Source of the DNA: Kitasatospora acidiphila
GTDB taxonomy: Bacteria; Actinomycetota; Actinomycetes; Streptomycetales; Streptomycetaceae
Reading direction: 5' to 3'
Length of the DNA: 64,000 bases
Assembly: GCF_006636205.1 (NCBI RefSeq)
Contig: NZ_VIGB01000003.1
Location: forward strand, 7,566,501 to 7,630,500
In this document: in pieces, positions 19,694-27,502 of the stretch
How the letters are laid out: each line of letters starts with the position of its first letter
Numbering within the stretch: position 1 is the stretch's first letter
Translations under genes and position numbers: made by a program
The notes under the pieces: model-generated
Databases searched by the model: none
Told to the model about the DNA's origin: nothing
What the model saw: only the letters and a program-made list of their open reading frames with translations

Positions 19694-20848
19694 ATGGACC
19701 AGCCGCTGCCGCAGGGCTTTCTCGCCCACACGGCCAACATGGGTCTCAAGGACGTGGCCGACGACTTCGCCGTGGTGGTCTCCGCGGTGCCCGCCGCCTC
19801 CGCGGCCGTCTTCACCAAATCGCGGTTCGCCGGACCGAGCGTGCTGCTCAGCCGGGCCGACGCGGCCCGCCAGGACGCCCGGGGCATGGTGGTGATCTCG
19901 CGCAACGCCAATGTGGCCACCGGCAAGGAGGGCGCCGCGCACGCCGAAGAAGTGCGGCGGCTGGTCGCCGCGCGGGTCGGGGTGGCGCCGGAGCAGTTGG
20001 TGATCGGCTCCACCGGGGTGATCGGACGCCCCTACCCGATGGAGTCGATCCGGGCCGGCATCGCCGCACTGCCGCAGCCGCTGCCGCCCGCCGACTTCCA
20101 GGCCGCGGCCGCCGCCATCATGACCACCGACACCCGCCCCAAGTCGATCCGACTGACCTGCGGCGACGCGGTGTTGGTCGGCATCGCCAAGGGCGTCGGG
20201 ATGATCGAGCCCAATATGGCCACGCTGCTGACCTTCTTCTTCACCGACGCCGAGATCGTCCCCGCCGAACTGGACGCCGTCTTCCGCCGCGTCATGGACA
20301 CCACCTTCAACGCGCTCAGCATCGACACCGACACCTCCACCAGCGACACCGCCGCCGTCTTCGCCAACGGCCTGGCCGGACCGGTGGACCTCGCGGAGTT
20401 CGAGCGGGTGCTCCACCAGGCCGCCCTGGCGCTGGTCCGCGACATCGCCTCGGACGGCGAGGGCGCCGGCAAGCTGATCGAGGTGCGGGTCACCGGCGCC
20501 CGGGACACCGCGCAGGCCAAGCGGGTCGGCAAGTCGGTGGTCAACTCCCCGCTGGTGAAGACCTCGGTGCACGGCGCCGACCCCAACTGGGGCCGGGTCG
20601 CGATGGCGATCGGCAAGCTCGACGACGACCCCGACCTGGACCCGGCCCGGACCACCATCCACTACGGCGACCTGGAGATGTTCCCCACCGAGCCCGACGA
20701 CGTGCAACTGGCCGCCGCCCGCGCCTACCTGGGCAACGACGAGGTGGTGATCGGCATCGACCTGGGCCTCGCGGACGCCGCCTTCACCGTCTACGGCTGC
20801 GACCTCACCGCCGGTTATGTGGAGCTGAACTCCGGCTACACCACGTGA
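19694..20848 (+). CDS. argJ: ArgJ-family ornithine acetyltransferase
   Basis: 384 residues. The self-cleavage site lies in KGVGMIEPNMATLLTF (nucleophile Thr near 177), matching the KGxGMIxPNMAT motif at which the precursor splits into alpha and beta chains. Other family segments are GSTGVIGRPYPM and DPNWGRVAMAIG. The enzyme transfers acetyl from N-acetylornithine to glutamate. It stands alone, away from argC/argB, like the second copy (Oat2) in clavulanate producers, and the TLLTFFFTDA stretch resembles Oat2. An ARG-box-like site precedes it, and GGTGGAG lies before the ATG. A role in arginine or ornithine supply is likely. Confidence 0.85.
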   Translation: MDQPLPQGFLAHTANMGLKDVADDFAVVVSAVPAASAAVFTKSRFAGPSVLLSRADAARQDARGMVVISRNANVATGKEGAAHAEEVRRLVAARVGVAPEQLVIGSTGVIGRPYPMESIRAGIAALPQPLPPADFQAAAAAIMTTDTRPKSIRLTCGDAVLVGIAKGVGMIEPNMATLLTFFFTDAEIVPAELDAVFRRVMDTTFNALSIDTDTSTSDTAAVFANGLAGPVDLAEFERVLHQAALALVRDIASDGEGAGKLIEVRVTGARDTAQAKRVGKSVVNSPLVKTSVHGADPNWGRVAMAIGKLDDDPDLDPARTTIHYGDLEMFPTEPDDVQLAAARAYLGNDEVVIGIDLGLADAAFTVYGCDLTAGYVELNSGYTT

Positions 20849-20876
20849 TGTCGGTGCCCGGTGCCAGACTGAAAGC

Positions 20877-21092
20877 ATGTGCCGAAGCATCAAGACCCTG
20901 CGCCCTCCCGTGATGCCCGAGGTCACCGAGGAGGACATCCACGCCGCCGCCCTGCAGTACGTCCGCAAGGTGTCCGGGTTCCGCGCGCCGGCCGCGCACA
21001 ACCGGCTGGTCTTCGAGCAGGCGGTGGCCGCGATCGCGGCGGCCACCGCCGAGCTGCTGGCCGGCCTGGAGGTGCGCGGCGCCCGCAGCTGA
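20877..21092 (+). CDS. DUF2277 domain-containing protein
   Basis: 71 residues, MCRSIKTLRPP at the N-terminus and EDIHAAALQYVRKVSGF in the middle, the hallmark of DUF2277. The usual length is about 75. CAGACT ends 6 nt before the ATG, suggesting a leaderless transcript. Function unknown. Confidence 0.85.
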   Translation: MCRSIKTLRPPVMPEVTEEDIHAAALQYVRKVSGFRAPAAHNRLVFEQAVAAIAAATAELLAGLEVRGARS

Positions 21093-21135
21093 CCGGGGCG
21101 CGAAAGGCCTGTGACACTGCAGGGCGGGCCTCGGC

Positions 21136-21729
21136 TCAGCCGGTGACCTCCGGGTCGAGGGCCGACAGGGGGGCGGGGTGCCGTCCGCACAGGCCGAGCA
21201 GCCGGGCCTGCGGATCACCGGCCGCGAGCGGCAGCGCGCCGCTCTCGCGCAGTGCGAACTCCACCAACTCCGGGGCCAGATGCGGATCCTGGCAGGTGGC
21301 ATGCGCCAAGTCCCAGGTGTGCACGGTCAGTTCCGTGATCAGCCGGGCGCAGTACGCCACCGCGGGCCGCTCGCCGTCGGCCGTCCGCACGGTGCGGGCC
21401 AGCGCATGCGGGGCGGCGAGGGCGGTGCGGGCGGCCTCGGCGGCCCGCACCCAGTCGGCGGCCGCCGTCGCGGTGGGCTCGGTGGGCTCCGGCGCGGCGG
21501 CCCGCTCGGCCGGCAGCTCCGGGCCGGCGCCGGCGAGCAGCGCGGGCACCCGGGCCTGCTCGGCGGTCAGCGCGCCGACCAGCCGGCCCACCGACCAGCC
21601 GTGGTACGCCGTGGGCGCCGCCCACTGGTTGCGGGCCACCCCCGCCACCCGGCGGCCGAACGAGGCCGTCGCCTCGTCGTAGAGCCGCAGCACCTCGGCG
21701 GCGGAGTGCGGAGCGCGGTCATCGGTCAT
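21136..21729 (-). CDS. TIGR03086-type DinB/maleylpyruvate-isomerase-like protein
   Basis: 197 residues, four-helix-bundle fold of mycothiol-dependent enzymes. The family's central ITELTVHTWDLAHAT motif with Glu and His is present, but the first metal-ligand His, normally in the helix after GWSVGRLVGAL, is replaced by Ala. Metal binding or catalysis may be lost or shifted. The gene starts a loose minus-strand group with DUF6158 and hemerythrin genes. Confidence 0.75.
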   Translation of the reverse strand: MTDDRAPHSAAEVLRLYDEATASFGRRVAGVARNQWAAPTAYHGWSVGRLVGALTAEQARVPALLAGAGPELPAERAAAPEPTEPTATAAADWVRAAEAARTALAAPHALARTVRTADGERPAVAYCARLITELTVHTWDLAHATCQDPHLAPELVEFALRESGALPLAAGDPQARLLGLCGRHPAPLSALDPEVTG

Positions 21730-21757
21730 CGGCGGTCCTCGGGTCCTCGGGTCCTCA

Positions 21758-21792
21758 GGTCGGGGTCAGCTCGGCGGTCGGGGTCAGCTCGG
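21758..21792. repeat. 18-bp direct repeat, two copies
   Basis: GGTCGGGGTCAGCTCGG begins at 21758 and again at 21776. The second copy runs into the stop of the DUF6158 gene. Probably a local slippage duplication. Confidence 0.6.
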
Positions 21793-22065
21793 TGTCGCCT
21801 CGATCCGGGCGGCGGTCTCCCTGGCGCGGGCACCGGAGCGGGTCCGGGACGCGGTCACCATCCGGACCGGGAAGCGCCGCAGGTACTCGGCCTCCAGCTC
21901 GGTGGTGCGCTCGGTGTGCCGGCGCAGCGCATCGTCCGAGCCGTACAGGAAGGTCTCGTGCCGAGTGCGGTGCAGCTGCTCCAGCTCGTGCAGCAGGCGC
22001 TCGGCGGACAAGGCGCTCGCGGCGACGCCCTCGACGGCGCCGTTCGGGGTGGCGGTCAATCGCAT
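21784..22065 (-). CDS. DUF6158 family protein
   Basis: 93 residues. The core LLHELEQLHRTRHETFLYGS and the following HTERTTELEAEYLRRFP form the conserved block of this small actinobacterial family. Mostly helical and charged, with no membrane segment. It lies 87 bp downstream of the hemerythrin gene on the same strand. Function unknown; such genes often neighbour other small stress genes. Confidence 0.7.
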   Translation of the reverse strand: MRLTATPNGAVEGVAASALSAERLLHELEQLHRTRHETFLYGSDDALRRHTERTTELEAEYLRRFPVRMVTASRTRSGARARETAARIEATPS

Positions 22066-22152
22066 GGCGGGTGCCTCCGCTGCTGTCGGACTCGGTGCTG
22101 TGGTCCTTGATGCCGTCTGACCAGGTCGGTCGTCTGACGAAGTCGCCCCCCG

Positions 22153-22647
22153 CTATCCCGGTGCCCCCTGGGCGGCGCCGGAAACCGGCCCCGGCGGGTG
22201 GCGTGGCGCGGTCTCCCGCACCGCCAGCAGCCGCAGGCCGATCTCCTGGAGGACCTTGCGGGGCAGTGCGGCGCGCAGCTGCGGGAACCAGTCCCGCTCC
22301 TCGCGCTCCATCTGCTGCACCGCGGCGCTCAGCAGCGCCGCCATGCCGCTCTCGAAGCCGGGGTCGGTGGGGCCGCGCTGGGCGACCTCCTCGCAGAGCC
22401 GGTCGATCGCCTGGTGGTCCTGGAAGCCCTGCAGCGCGGGATGGGACGGATCGCTCAGCAGCGCGGCCACCATCGGGTGGAGCACCTCGTCCACCAGGTA
22501 GGAGTGGATGGTGAGGTCGTGCACGATGTGCTGGGCCAGGTCGGCGCGGACCGCCGGGTCGCCGGAGTCCGCCGCACGGTAGGCCTTGAACAGCCGCAGC
22601 AGCTCCTTGTGCTCCTGCTTCAGCAGCACGATCGCGTCGGTGGACAT
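22153..22647 (-). CDS. Hemerythrin HHE domain protein
   Basis: 164 residues. Iron-ligand histidines fit the pattern KQEHKEL (about 13), HIVHDLTIHSYLVDEVLHP (about 39-57) and FQDHQAIDRL, with Glu in the helices, so it should bind a di-iron centre and sense or bind oxygen, NO or iron. Upstream, GTTT and GGGCTAC with about 16 bp between resemble a stress sigma-factor (SigB-like) promoter, but imperfectly. Its neighbours are small stress-type genes. Confidence 0.88.
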   Translation of the reverse strand: MSTDAIVLLKQEHKELLRLFKAYRAADSGDPAVRADLAQHIVHDLTIHSYLVDEVLHPMVAALLSDPSHPALQGFQDHQAIDRLCEEVAQRGPTDPGFESGMAALLSAAVQQMEREERDWFPQLRAALPRKVLQEIGLRLLAVRETAPRHPPGPVSGAAQGAPG

Positions 22648-22774
22648 CCGCCTTCACCTCTCGGCCCCGCGTAGCCCCTGACTCGATGGTGCCAAACCGG
22701 CCGGTCCGGCGGGCGGCTCGTGGCGGCCGATCGAGTGGTTCGCGGGACGCATCGCAGGCCTCTGCCGGGCATCG

Positions 22775-22999
22775 CTAGGGCAGCGGGATCCGGCCGCGCA
22801 GCACCTCGCGCCAGAGCCGGCGCAGCCGGGTCGCGGCCCCCTGGTCCAGATCCTGGCCGGCCGCCAGCGCGGCGGCCTCGGCGACCCGCTCACGGCTGCG
22901 CCGCCACTGGTCGAACCGTCGGGCCAGCACCGGATCCTCGGCGGTCAGCCGGGCCTCGATCCGCCGGCTCTCGCGTGCTTCCTGGCGTGAGAGGATCAT
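22775..22999 (-). CDS. DUF3040-like short protein
   Basis: 74 residues, MILSRQEARESRRIEARLTA followed by EDPVLARRFDQW, which resembles the N-terminal half of DUF3040 proteins (LSxxExRxLxxIExxLxxDDPxLA); the membrane helices of that family are missing. It may be a truncated form. GTG 23005 is an alternative start. It lies just downstream of the LigC-like ligase gene on the same strand. Function unknown. Confidence 0.55.
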   Translation of the reverse strand: MILSRQEARESRRIEARLTAEDPVLARRFDQWRRSRERVAEAAALAAGQDLDQGAATRLRRLWREVLRGRIPLP

Positions 23000-23037
23000 C
23001 GCCCTCACCTGCTGTCCTTTCGGGGTGGCCCCCGGTG

Positions 23038-24105
23038 TCAGCGTCCGTCGTGCAGGAGCTCGGCCAGGTCGTAGCCGACCGGCTCCTCCAGCTGGCTGTA
23101 GTCGCAGCTGCGCGGGGCCCGGTCCGGCCGCCACCGCTGGAAGCGCGTGGTGTGGCGGAACCGCGTCCCTTCCATGTGATCGTACGCGACCTCGCAGACC
23201 CGCTCAGGGCGGAGCGCGATCCATTGCGCATCCTTGGCACCGCTCCACCGGCTCGGCGCGCCGGGCAGCCGGCCGGCCTGGTGGGCGCTCTCGTCGGTCC
23301 AGGCCGCCCACGGATGGCCGCTCGGGTCGTCCAGTCGCAGCGGGGCCAGCTCCTCGGCGAGCTCCCGGCGCCGGGCCGCCGTGAACGAGGCGCAGACGCC
23401 GACGTGCTGCAGCACCCCCGCCGCGTCGTAGAGCCCGAGCAGCAGCGAGCCGACGCCCTGGCCGTCCTTGTGCTCGCGGCAGCCGGCCACCACGCAGTCG
23501 GCGGTCCGGCCGTGCTTGATCTTGAACATCGAACGCACCCCGGGCCGGTAGGGCTGGTCCAGCGGCTTGGCGACGATGCCGTCCAGCCCGGCCCCCTCGA
23601 ACCTGGTGAACCAGACCTCGGCCAGCTCCCGGTCGGTGGTGGCCGGGGCCAGCCGCACCCACGGCCCGGCCTGCGCCAGGGCCCCGGTCAGCGCGGTGCG
23701 GCGGGCCGCCAGCGGCTGGGCGAGCAGCGCCGTGTCGTCCAGCGCCAGCAGGTCGAAGGCGATGAAGCTCGCCGGGCGCTCGGCGGCCAGCTTGCGCACC
23801 CGGGACGCCGCCGGATGGATCCGCTCCTGCAGCTCCTCGAAGTGCAGCCGCCCGTCGTGGGCCAGCACGATCTCGCCGTCCAGCACGCAGCGCGGCGGCA
23901 GTTCGGCCCGGAAGGCGTCCAGCAGCTCCGGGAAGTACCGGGCCAGCGACTTGCCGGTGCGGCTGGCCACCTCCACCTCGTCACCGTCCCGGAACACGAT
24001 CGCCCGGAAACCGTCCCACTTGGCCTCGTAGTGCATGCCCTCGGGGATGGCGGCGACCGCCTTGGCCAGCATCGGCTCGACGGGCGGCAGCACGGGAAGG
24101 TCCAT
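23038..24105 (-). CDS. ligC: ATP-dependent DNA ligase (LigC type)
   Basis: 355 residues: adenylation domain with motif I YEAKWDGFRAIVF (nucleophile Lys near 29), motif III FDLLALDD, motif IV DGIVAKPL and motif V FKIKHGRTADCVV, then an OB-fold. It lacks the N-terminal domain of LigB and matches mycobacterial LigC and the LigD ligase module. It is divergent from a stand-alone LigD-type polymerase gene 58 bp away, which suggests a split end-joining or excision-repair system. No ku gene is in the window. Confidence 0.88.
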   Translation of the reverse strand: MDLPVLPPVEPMLAKAVAAIPEGMHYEAKWDGFRAIVFRDGDEVEVASRTGKSLARYFPELLDAFRAELPPRCVLDGEIVLAHDGRLHFEELQERIHPAASRVRKLAAERPASFIAFDLLALDDTALLAQPLAARRTALTGALAQAGPWVRLAPATTDRELAEVWFTRFEGAGLDGIVAKPLDQPYRPGVRSMFKIKHGRTADCVVAGCREHKDGQGVGSLLLGLYDAAGVLQHVGVCASFTAARRRELAEELAPLRLDDPSGHPWAAWTDESAHQAGRLPGAPSRWSGAKDAQWIALRPERVCEVAYDHMEGTRFRHTTRFQRWRPDRAPRSCDYSQLEEPVGYDLAELLHDGR

Positions 24106-24151
24106 ACCCGTGATGGTGCGTCACGCCCGCGCGGTGCGCAGCGCGGCGGCC

Positions 24152-24157
24152 TAGCGT
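24152..24157 (+). promoter_or_regulatory. -10 box of leaderless ligD-polymerase transcript
   Basis: TAGCGT ends 6 nt before the ATG at 24164; there is no ribosome binding site. GTGA and TCAC half-sites at 24111-24125 lie between this promoter and the divergent ligC start. Confidence 0.5.
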
Positions 24158-24163
24158 GGGTGT

Positions 24164-25171
24164 ATGGCGGAATCGGTGGAACTGGAAGCCGGGGGGCGAC
24201 TGGTCAAGCTGTCCAATCCGGGCAAGGTGTACTACCCCGGGCCCGGCTACACCAAGTTGGACGTCGCGCGCTACTACCAGGCGGTGGCCCCGGCGGTGCT
24301 GCGCGGGCTGCGCGACCGGCCCACCACGCTGCAGCGGTTCCCGGACGGCGTCGACGGCGAGTTCTTCTACCAGAAGCGGGCGCCCAAGAACACGCCCGAA
24401 TGGCTGCCCACCGCGCACATCTCCTTCCCCAGCGGCCGCTCCGCCGACGAGATCTGCCCCGCCGAACCCGCCGCCGTGCTATGGGCCGCCAACCTCGGCT
24501 GCCTCACCTTCCACCCCTGGCCGGTCCGCCGCGGCGACACCGACCGCCCCGACGAACTGCGCCTGGACCTCGACCCGCAGCCCGGCACCGACTTCGCCGA
24601 CGCGGTGCGCGCCGCCCACCAACTGCGCGAGGTGCTCGACCAGCACGGGCTGCGCGGCTGGCCCAAGACCTCCGGCGGGCGCGGCCTGCACGTCTACGTG
24701 CCGATCCGCCCCGAATGGACCTTCGCCGAGGTGCGGCGCTGCGCCATCGCGCTGGGCCGGTCGCTGGAGCGGCGGATGCCCGAACGGGTGACCACCGCCT
24801 GGTGGAAGGAGGAGCGGGGCGAGAAGGTCTTCGTCGACTACAACCAGATGGCCCGGGACCGCACCATCGCCTCCGCCTACTCGCTGCGGGCCCGCCCCGA
24901 GGCGACCGTCTCCACTCCGCTGCACTGGGCGGAGCTGGACGAGGTGACGCCGCGCGACTTCACGCTGGGCACGGTGCCCGCCCGGCTGGCCGAGGTGGGC
25001 GACCCGCACGCCGAGCTGGACGAGCACGCCTTCGGCCTGGAGGCGGTGCTCGACCTGGCGGACCGCCAGGAGCACGAGGAGGGGCTCGGCGAGATGCCCT
25101 ATCCGCCCGACCACCCCAAGGCGCCGGGCGAGCCGACCCGGGTGCAGCCGAGCCGGGCGAAGAAGGACTGA
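24164..25171 (+). CDS. Non-homologous end-joining primase-polymerase (LigD PolDom)
   Basis: 335 residues covering the archaeo-eukaryotic-primase-type polymerase domain found at the N-terminus of LigD. The metal-binding DxD is in ELRLDLDPQPGTDF; the third acidic residue is in KVFVDYNQMARDRT; KTSGGRGLHVYVPI binds the incoming nucleotide. These enzymes add ribonucleotides at breaks or gaps and work with Ku and a ligase. The ligase and nuclease domains of full LigD are absent; the divergent LigC could supply the ligase step. Confidence 0.9.
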   Translation: MAESVELEAGGRLVKLSNPGKVYYPGPGYTKLDVARYYQAVAPAVLRGLRDRPTTLQRFPDGVDGEFFYQKRAPKNTPEWLPTAHISFPSGRSADEICPAEPAAVLWAANLGCLTFHPWPVRRGDTDRPDELRLDLDPQPGTDFADAVRAAHQLREVLDQHGLRGWPKTSGGRGLHVYVPIRPEWTFAEVRRCAIALGRSLERRMPERVTTAWWKEERGEKVFVDYNQMARDRTIASAYSLRARPEATVSTPLHWAELDEVTPRDFTLGTVPARLAEVGDPHAELDEHAFGLEAVLDLADRQEHEEGLGEMPYPPDHPKAPGEPTRVQPSRAKKD

Positions 25172-25190
25172 TCCCTGCTACCGGGTTCTG

Positions 25191-26741
25191 TTACCGGGCG
25201 GGGCTCGGGGCGTCCTCGGACTCCGGGGCGGGGCGGTCGGCCCCCGGCCCGGTGCGGGCCCGGTACAGGCCGGTCGCGGCGGCGGCCGCCGTCACCGCCA
25301 GCGCGGTCCACGGCACCACATCGCCCACCCGGTCGTACCAGGTGCGGTACGTCGCGGCGGGCAGCGCCAGGTGCACGGTGAGCGCGCCGCGGCCGCCGGT
25401 GCCCATCCGGGCCAGCTGCCGGCCCTGGGCGTCGAACGCCACCGAGTCGCCGGTCAGCGCCGCCTGCACCGCCGGGCGGCCGGTCTCGGCAGCCCGTACG
25501 GCGGCCAGCGCGGCGTGCTGCGCCGGGGCCCAGGTGTCCTGGAAGGTGCTGGTGGCCGACTGGTAGATCAGCAGCTGGGCGCCCTGCAGCGCGGCGGTGC
25601 GGGACAGGTCGGGGAAGGCCGACTCGAAGCAGATCAGCACCCCGGCGGGCAGCGGGGTGCCGCTGCGGTCCACCGGCCGGAACAGGTGGAACGAGTGGCC
25701 GGGGGTGCGGTTCTGGTCGGCGGCCCTGCTGATCTTGGTCAGCCAGCCGAGCCCGCCCCGGAACGGGATGTACTCGCCGAACGGGACCAGCCGCATCTTG
25801 GCGTACCGGTCCTGGATGCCGTTCTGGTCGATCAGCACGGCGTCCTTGGAGATGTGGCCGTCCGTCTTCCGGGCGTCCTCGTTGACCAGCAGGTCGCTGC
25901 CGGTGACGGCCGACAGCGCCCGCAACTGGGCCAGCGTGACGGGGTCCCGGGACAGGTCGCTGGTGATGCTGGACTCGCCCCAGACCACCAGATCGGGGCG
26001 GTCCGCCAGGTCGCGGGTGATCGCGCCGGCGGCGTCCAGCCGGACGGTGCCGTCCAGGGTCTGGCCCGGTTGGACCAGCACCACGGTGGCGGTGCGGGCG
26101 GTGACCGGGGCCGGGTTCAGCGCGAACGCCACCGGGCCGGCGGCCAGCACCAGCACGCCCGCCGCCAGGGCGCCGGCCCGCAGCACCGTGCGGTCGGCGA
26201 GCAGGGCGATCAGCACCGCCGTGTTGACCGCCACCACCGCCGCGCTGACCAGCCAGATCCCGCCGAGCGAGGCCAGCGCCAGCTGGGTGGGACGGCGCCA
26301 CTGGGTCGCGCCGAGCAGCGCCCAGGGGCCGCCGAGCGCCTGCCAGGAGCGGGCGAACTCGGTGACCACCCAGACCGACGGCACCACCAGCAGCGCCGCC
26401 AGCGACCGCCGCACCGTCAGCGGGGGCCGCAGCAGGCACCAGACCGCCAGGCCCACCGCCCCCTGCAGCGCCCCGAAGAGCACCGCGATCAGCAGCAGTC
26501 CCGGGCCGATGCTCGGGATCAGCCAGTACATCGCCGCCAGCACGAACCCGGCGCCGAACCACCAGCCGCGCACCACCGCCTCCCGGGCCCGCGGCGCCCG
26601 CTGCATCAGCAGCAGCCCGGGCACCAGCGCGATCCAGGCGAACCACTCCTGGTCCGGGGCGGGGAACGCCAGCACCGGCAGCATGCCCGCGCCCAGCGAG
26701 CCGTACCGGACGGGATGGGCGAGCGCGGCACGCAGCGACAT
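25191..26741 (-). CDS. lnt: Apolipoprotein N-acyltransferase
   Basis: 516 residues from MSLRAALAHPVRYG. Six to seven N-terminal membrane helices (about 10-215) precede a carbon-nitrogen hydrolase domain. The Glu-Lys-Cys triad is visible in VVWGESSI, RYAKMRLVPFGEYIPF and LICFESAFP, and a last helix follows near the C-terminus. Lnt adds the third acyl chain to the N-terminal Cys of lipoproteins in the cytoplasmic membrane. A longer start at 26873 would add a repeat-encoded leader; the ATG at 26741 is preferred because the protein then begins at the first helix. Confidence 0.88.
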   Translation of the reverse strand: MSLRAALAHPVRYGSLGAGMLPVLAFPAPDQEWFAWIALVPGLLLMQRAPRAREAVVRGWWFGAGFVLAAMYWLIPSIGPGLLLIAVLFGALQGAVGLAVWCLLRPPLTVRRSLAALLVVPSVWVVTEFARSWQALGGPWALLGATQWRRPTQLALASLGGIWLVSAAVVAVNTAVLIALLADRTVLRAGALAAGVLVLAAGPVAFALNPAPVTARTATVVLVQPGQTLDGTVRLDAAGAITRDLADRPDLVVWGESSITSDLSRDPVTLAQLRALSAVTGSDLLVNEDARKTDGHISKDAVLIDQNGIQDRYAKMRLVPFGEYIPFRGGLGWLTKISRAADQNRTPGHSFHLFRPVDRSGTPLPAGVLICFESAFPDLSRTAALQGAQLLIYQSATSTFQDTWAPAQHAALAAVRAAETGRPAVQAALTGDSVAFDAQGRQLARMGTGGRGALTVHLALPAATYRTWYDRVGDVVPWTALAVTAAAAATGLYRARTGPGADRPAPESEDAPSPAR

Positions 26742-26804
26742 GCGCTGATTGTCCGCTTCCGAGCCGCACCGCACCATGACGCGAACCGAATCGGTGCTCA
26801 CGTG

Positions 26805-26880
26805 TCGGGTGGGGTGTGAGTGGCCTTTGGGGCTCATGCGTCGGGTGGGGTATGAGTGGCCTTTGGGGCTCATGTGTCGG
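26805..26880. repeat. 36-bp tandem repeat, two copies plus start of a third
   Basis: TCGGGTGGGG begins at 26805 and 26841, and TCGG again at 26877. The two complete units differ at two or three positions, and degenerate copies extend a few bases outward. The unit length is a multiple of three, and on the minus strand each unit would read MSPKGHSxPTRx in frame with lnt, but translation is not supported by a ribosome binding site. Confidence 0.8.
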
Positions 26881-26962
26881 ATAGTGCCTCGCCTGGCGCG
26901 GTGTCAGGTGGCCGTCGTACCGTGCCGTGAGGAACCCTCGCAAAACGGACGAAGGACGTGCC

Positions 26963-27478
26963 ATGGCCGAGCCGACCCACGTCATGCTCTTCATCACCTT
27001 CAGTGACCAGGCCGAGGCCACCGCCGCGTTCGGCGAGGCGAAGGAGCTGCCCGGGGCGCACCAGGCCGCCGTGCTGACCCGCTCGGCCGAGGGGCTGCTG
27101 GACACGCCCGAGAGCTGGGTGAAGGGCGCGGGCGGGCCGACCGTGGCCACCGGTCTGGTCGGCGGGCTGCTGGGCCTGTTCGGCGGTCCGATCGGCGTGC
27201 TGCTCGGTTGGACGGCCGGCACCTTCATCGGCGGCGCGGCCGAGCTGAAGCGGTTCCACGAGGGCGCGGAGGGCCTGCTGGTCTACAGCAAGGACCTGGC
27301 CGAGGGCAGTGCCCTGCTGATCGTCGAACTGCGCGAGCACGACCCGGCCGCCGCCGACCAGCTCGCCGCGCGCCACGGCGGGCGGCTGCTGCGCCGCCCG
27401 GCCGAGGAGGTCGAGGCCGAGGTGCGGGCCGCGGAGCGGGCAGTCGAGCACGCTACGGACGGCGACTCGGAGTCCTGA
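26963..27478 (+). CDS. DUF1269-like membrane-associated protein
   Basis: 171 residues. A ferredoxin-like N-terminal part (THVMLFITFSDQAEATAAF) is followed by two Gly-rich hydrophobic helices (GLVGGLLGLFGGPIGVLLG, about 67-90) and a hydrophilic helical tail. This layout is that of DUF1269 proteins. GAAGGA lies 8 nt before the ATG. Function unknown. Confidence 0.65.
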   Translation: MAEPTHVMLFITFSDQAEATAAFGEAKELPGAHQAAVLTRSAEGLLDTPESWVKGAGGPTVATGLVGGLLGLFGGPIGVLLGWTAGTFIGGAAELKRFHEGAEGLLVYSKDLAEGSALLIVELREHDPAAADQLAARHGGRLLRRPAEEVEAEVRAAERAVEHATDGDSES

Positions 27479-27489
27479 CGATCCGTCAG
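27475..27489. terminator. Small hairpin between convergent genes
   Basis: CTGACG-ATC-CGTCAG overlaps the stop of the DUF1269-like gene and ends 14 bp before the regulator stop. With only 6 bp of stem it is a weak candidate. Confidence 0.35.
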
Positions 27490-27502
27490 TTCGCCGTGGT
27501 GC

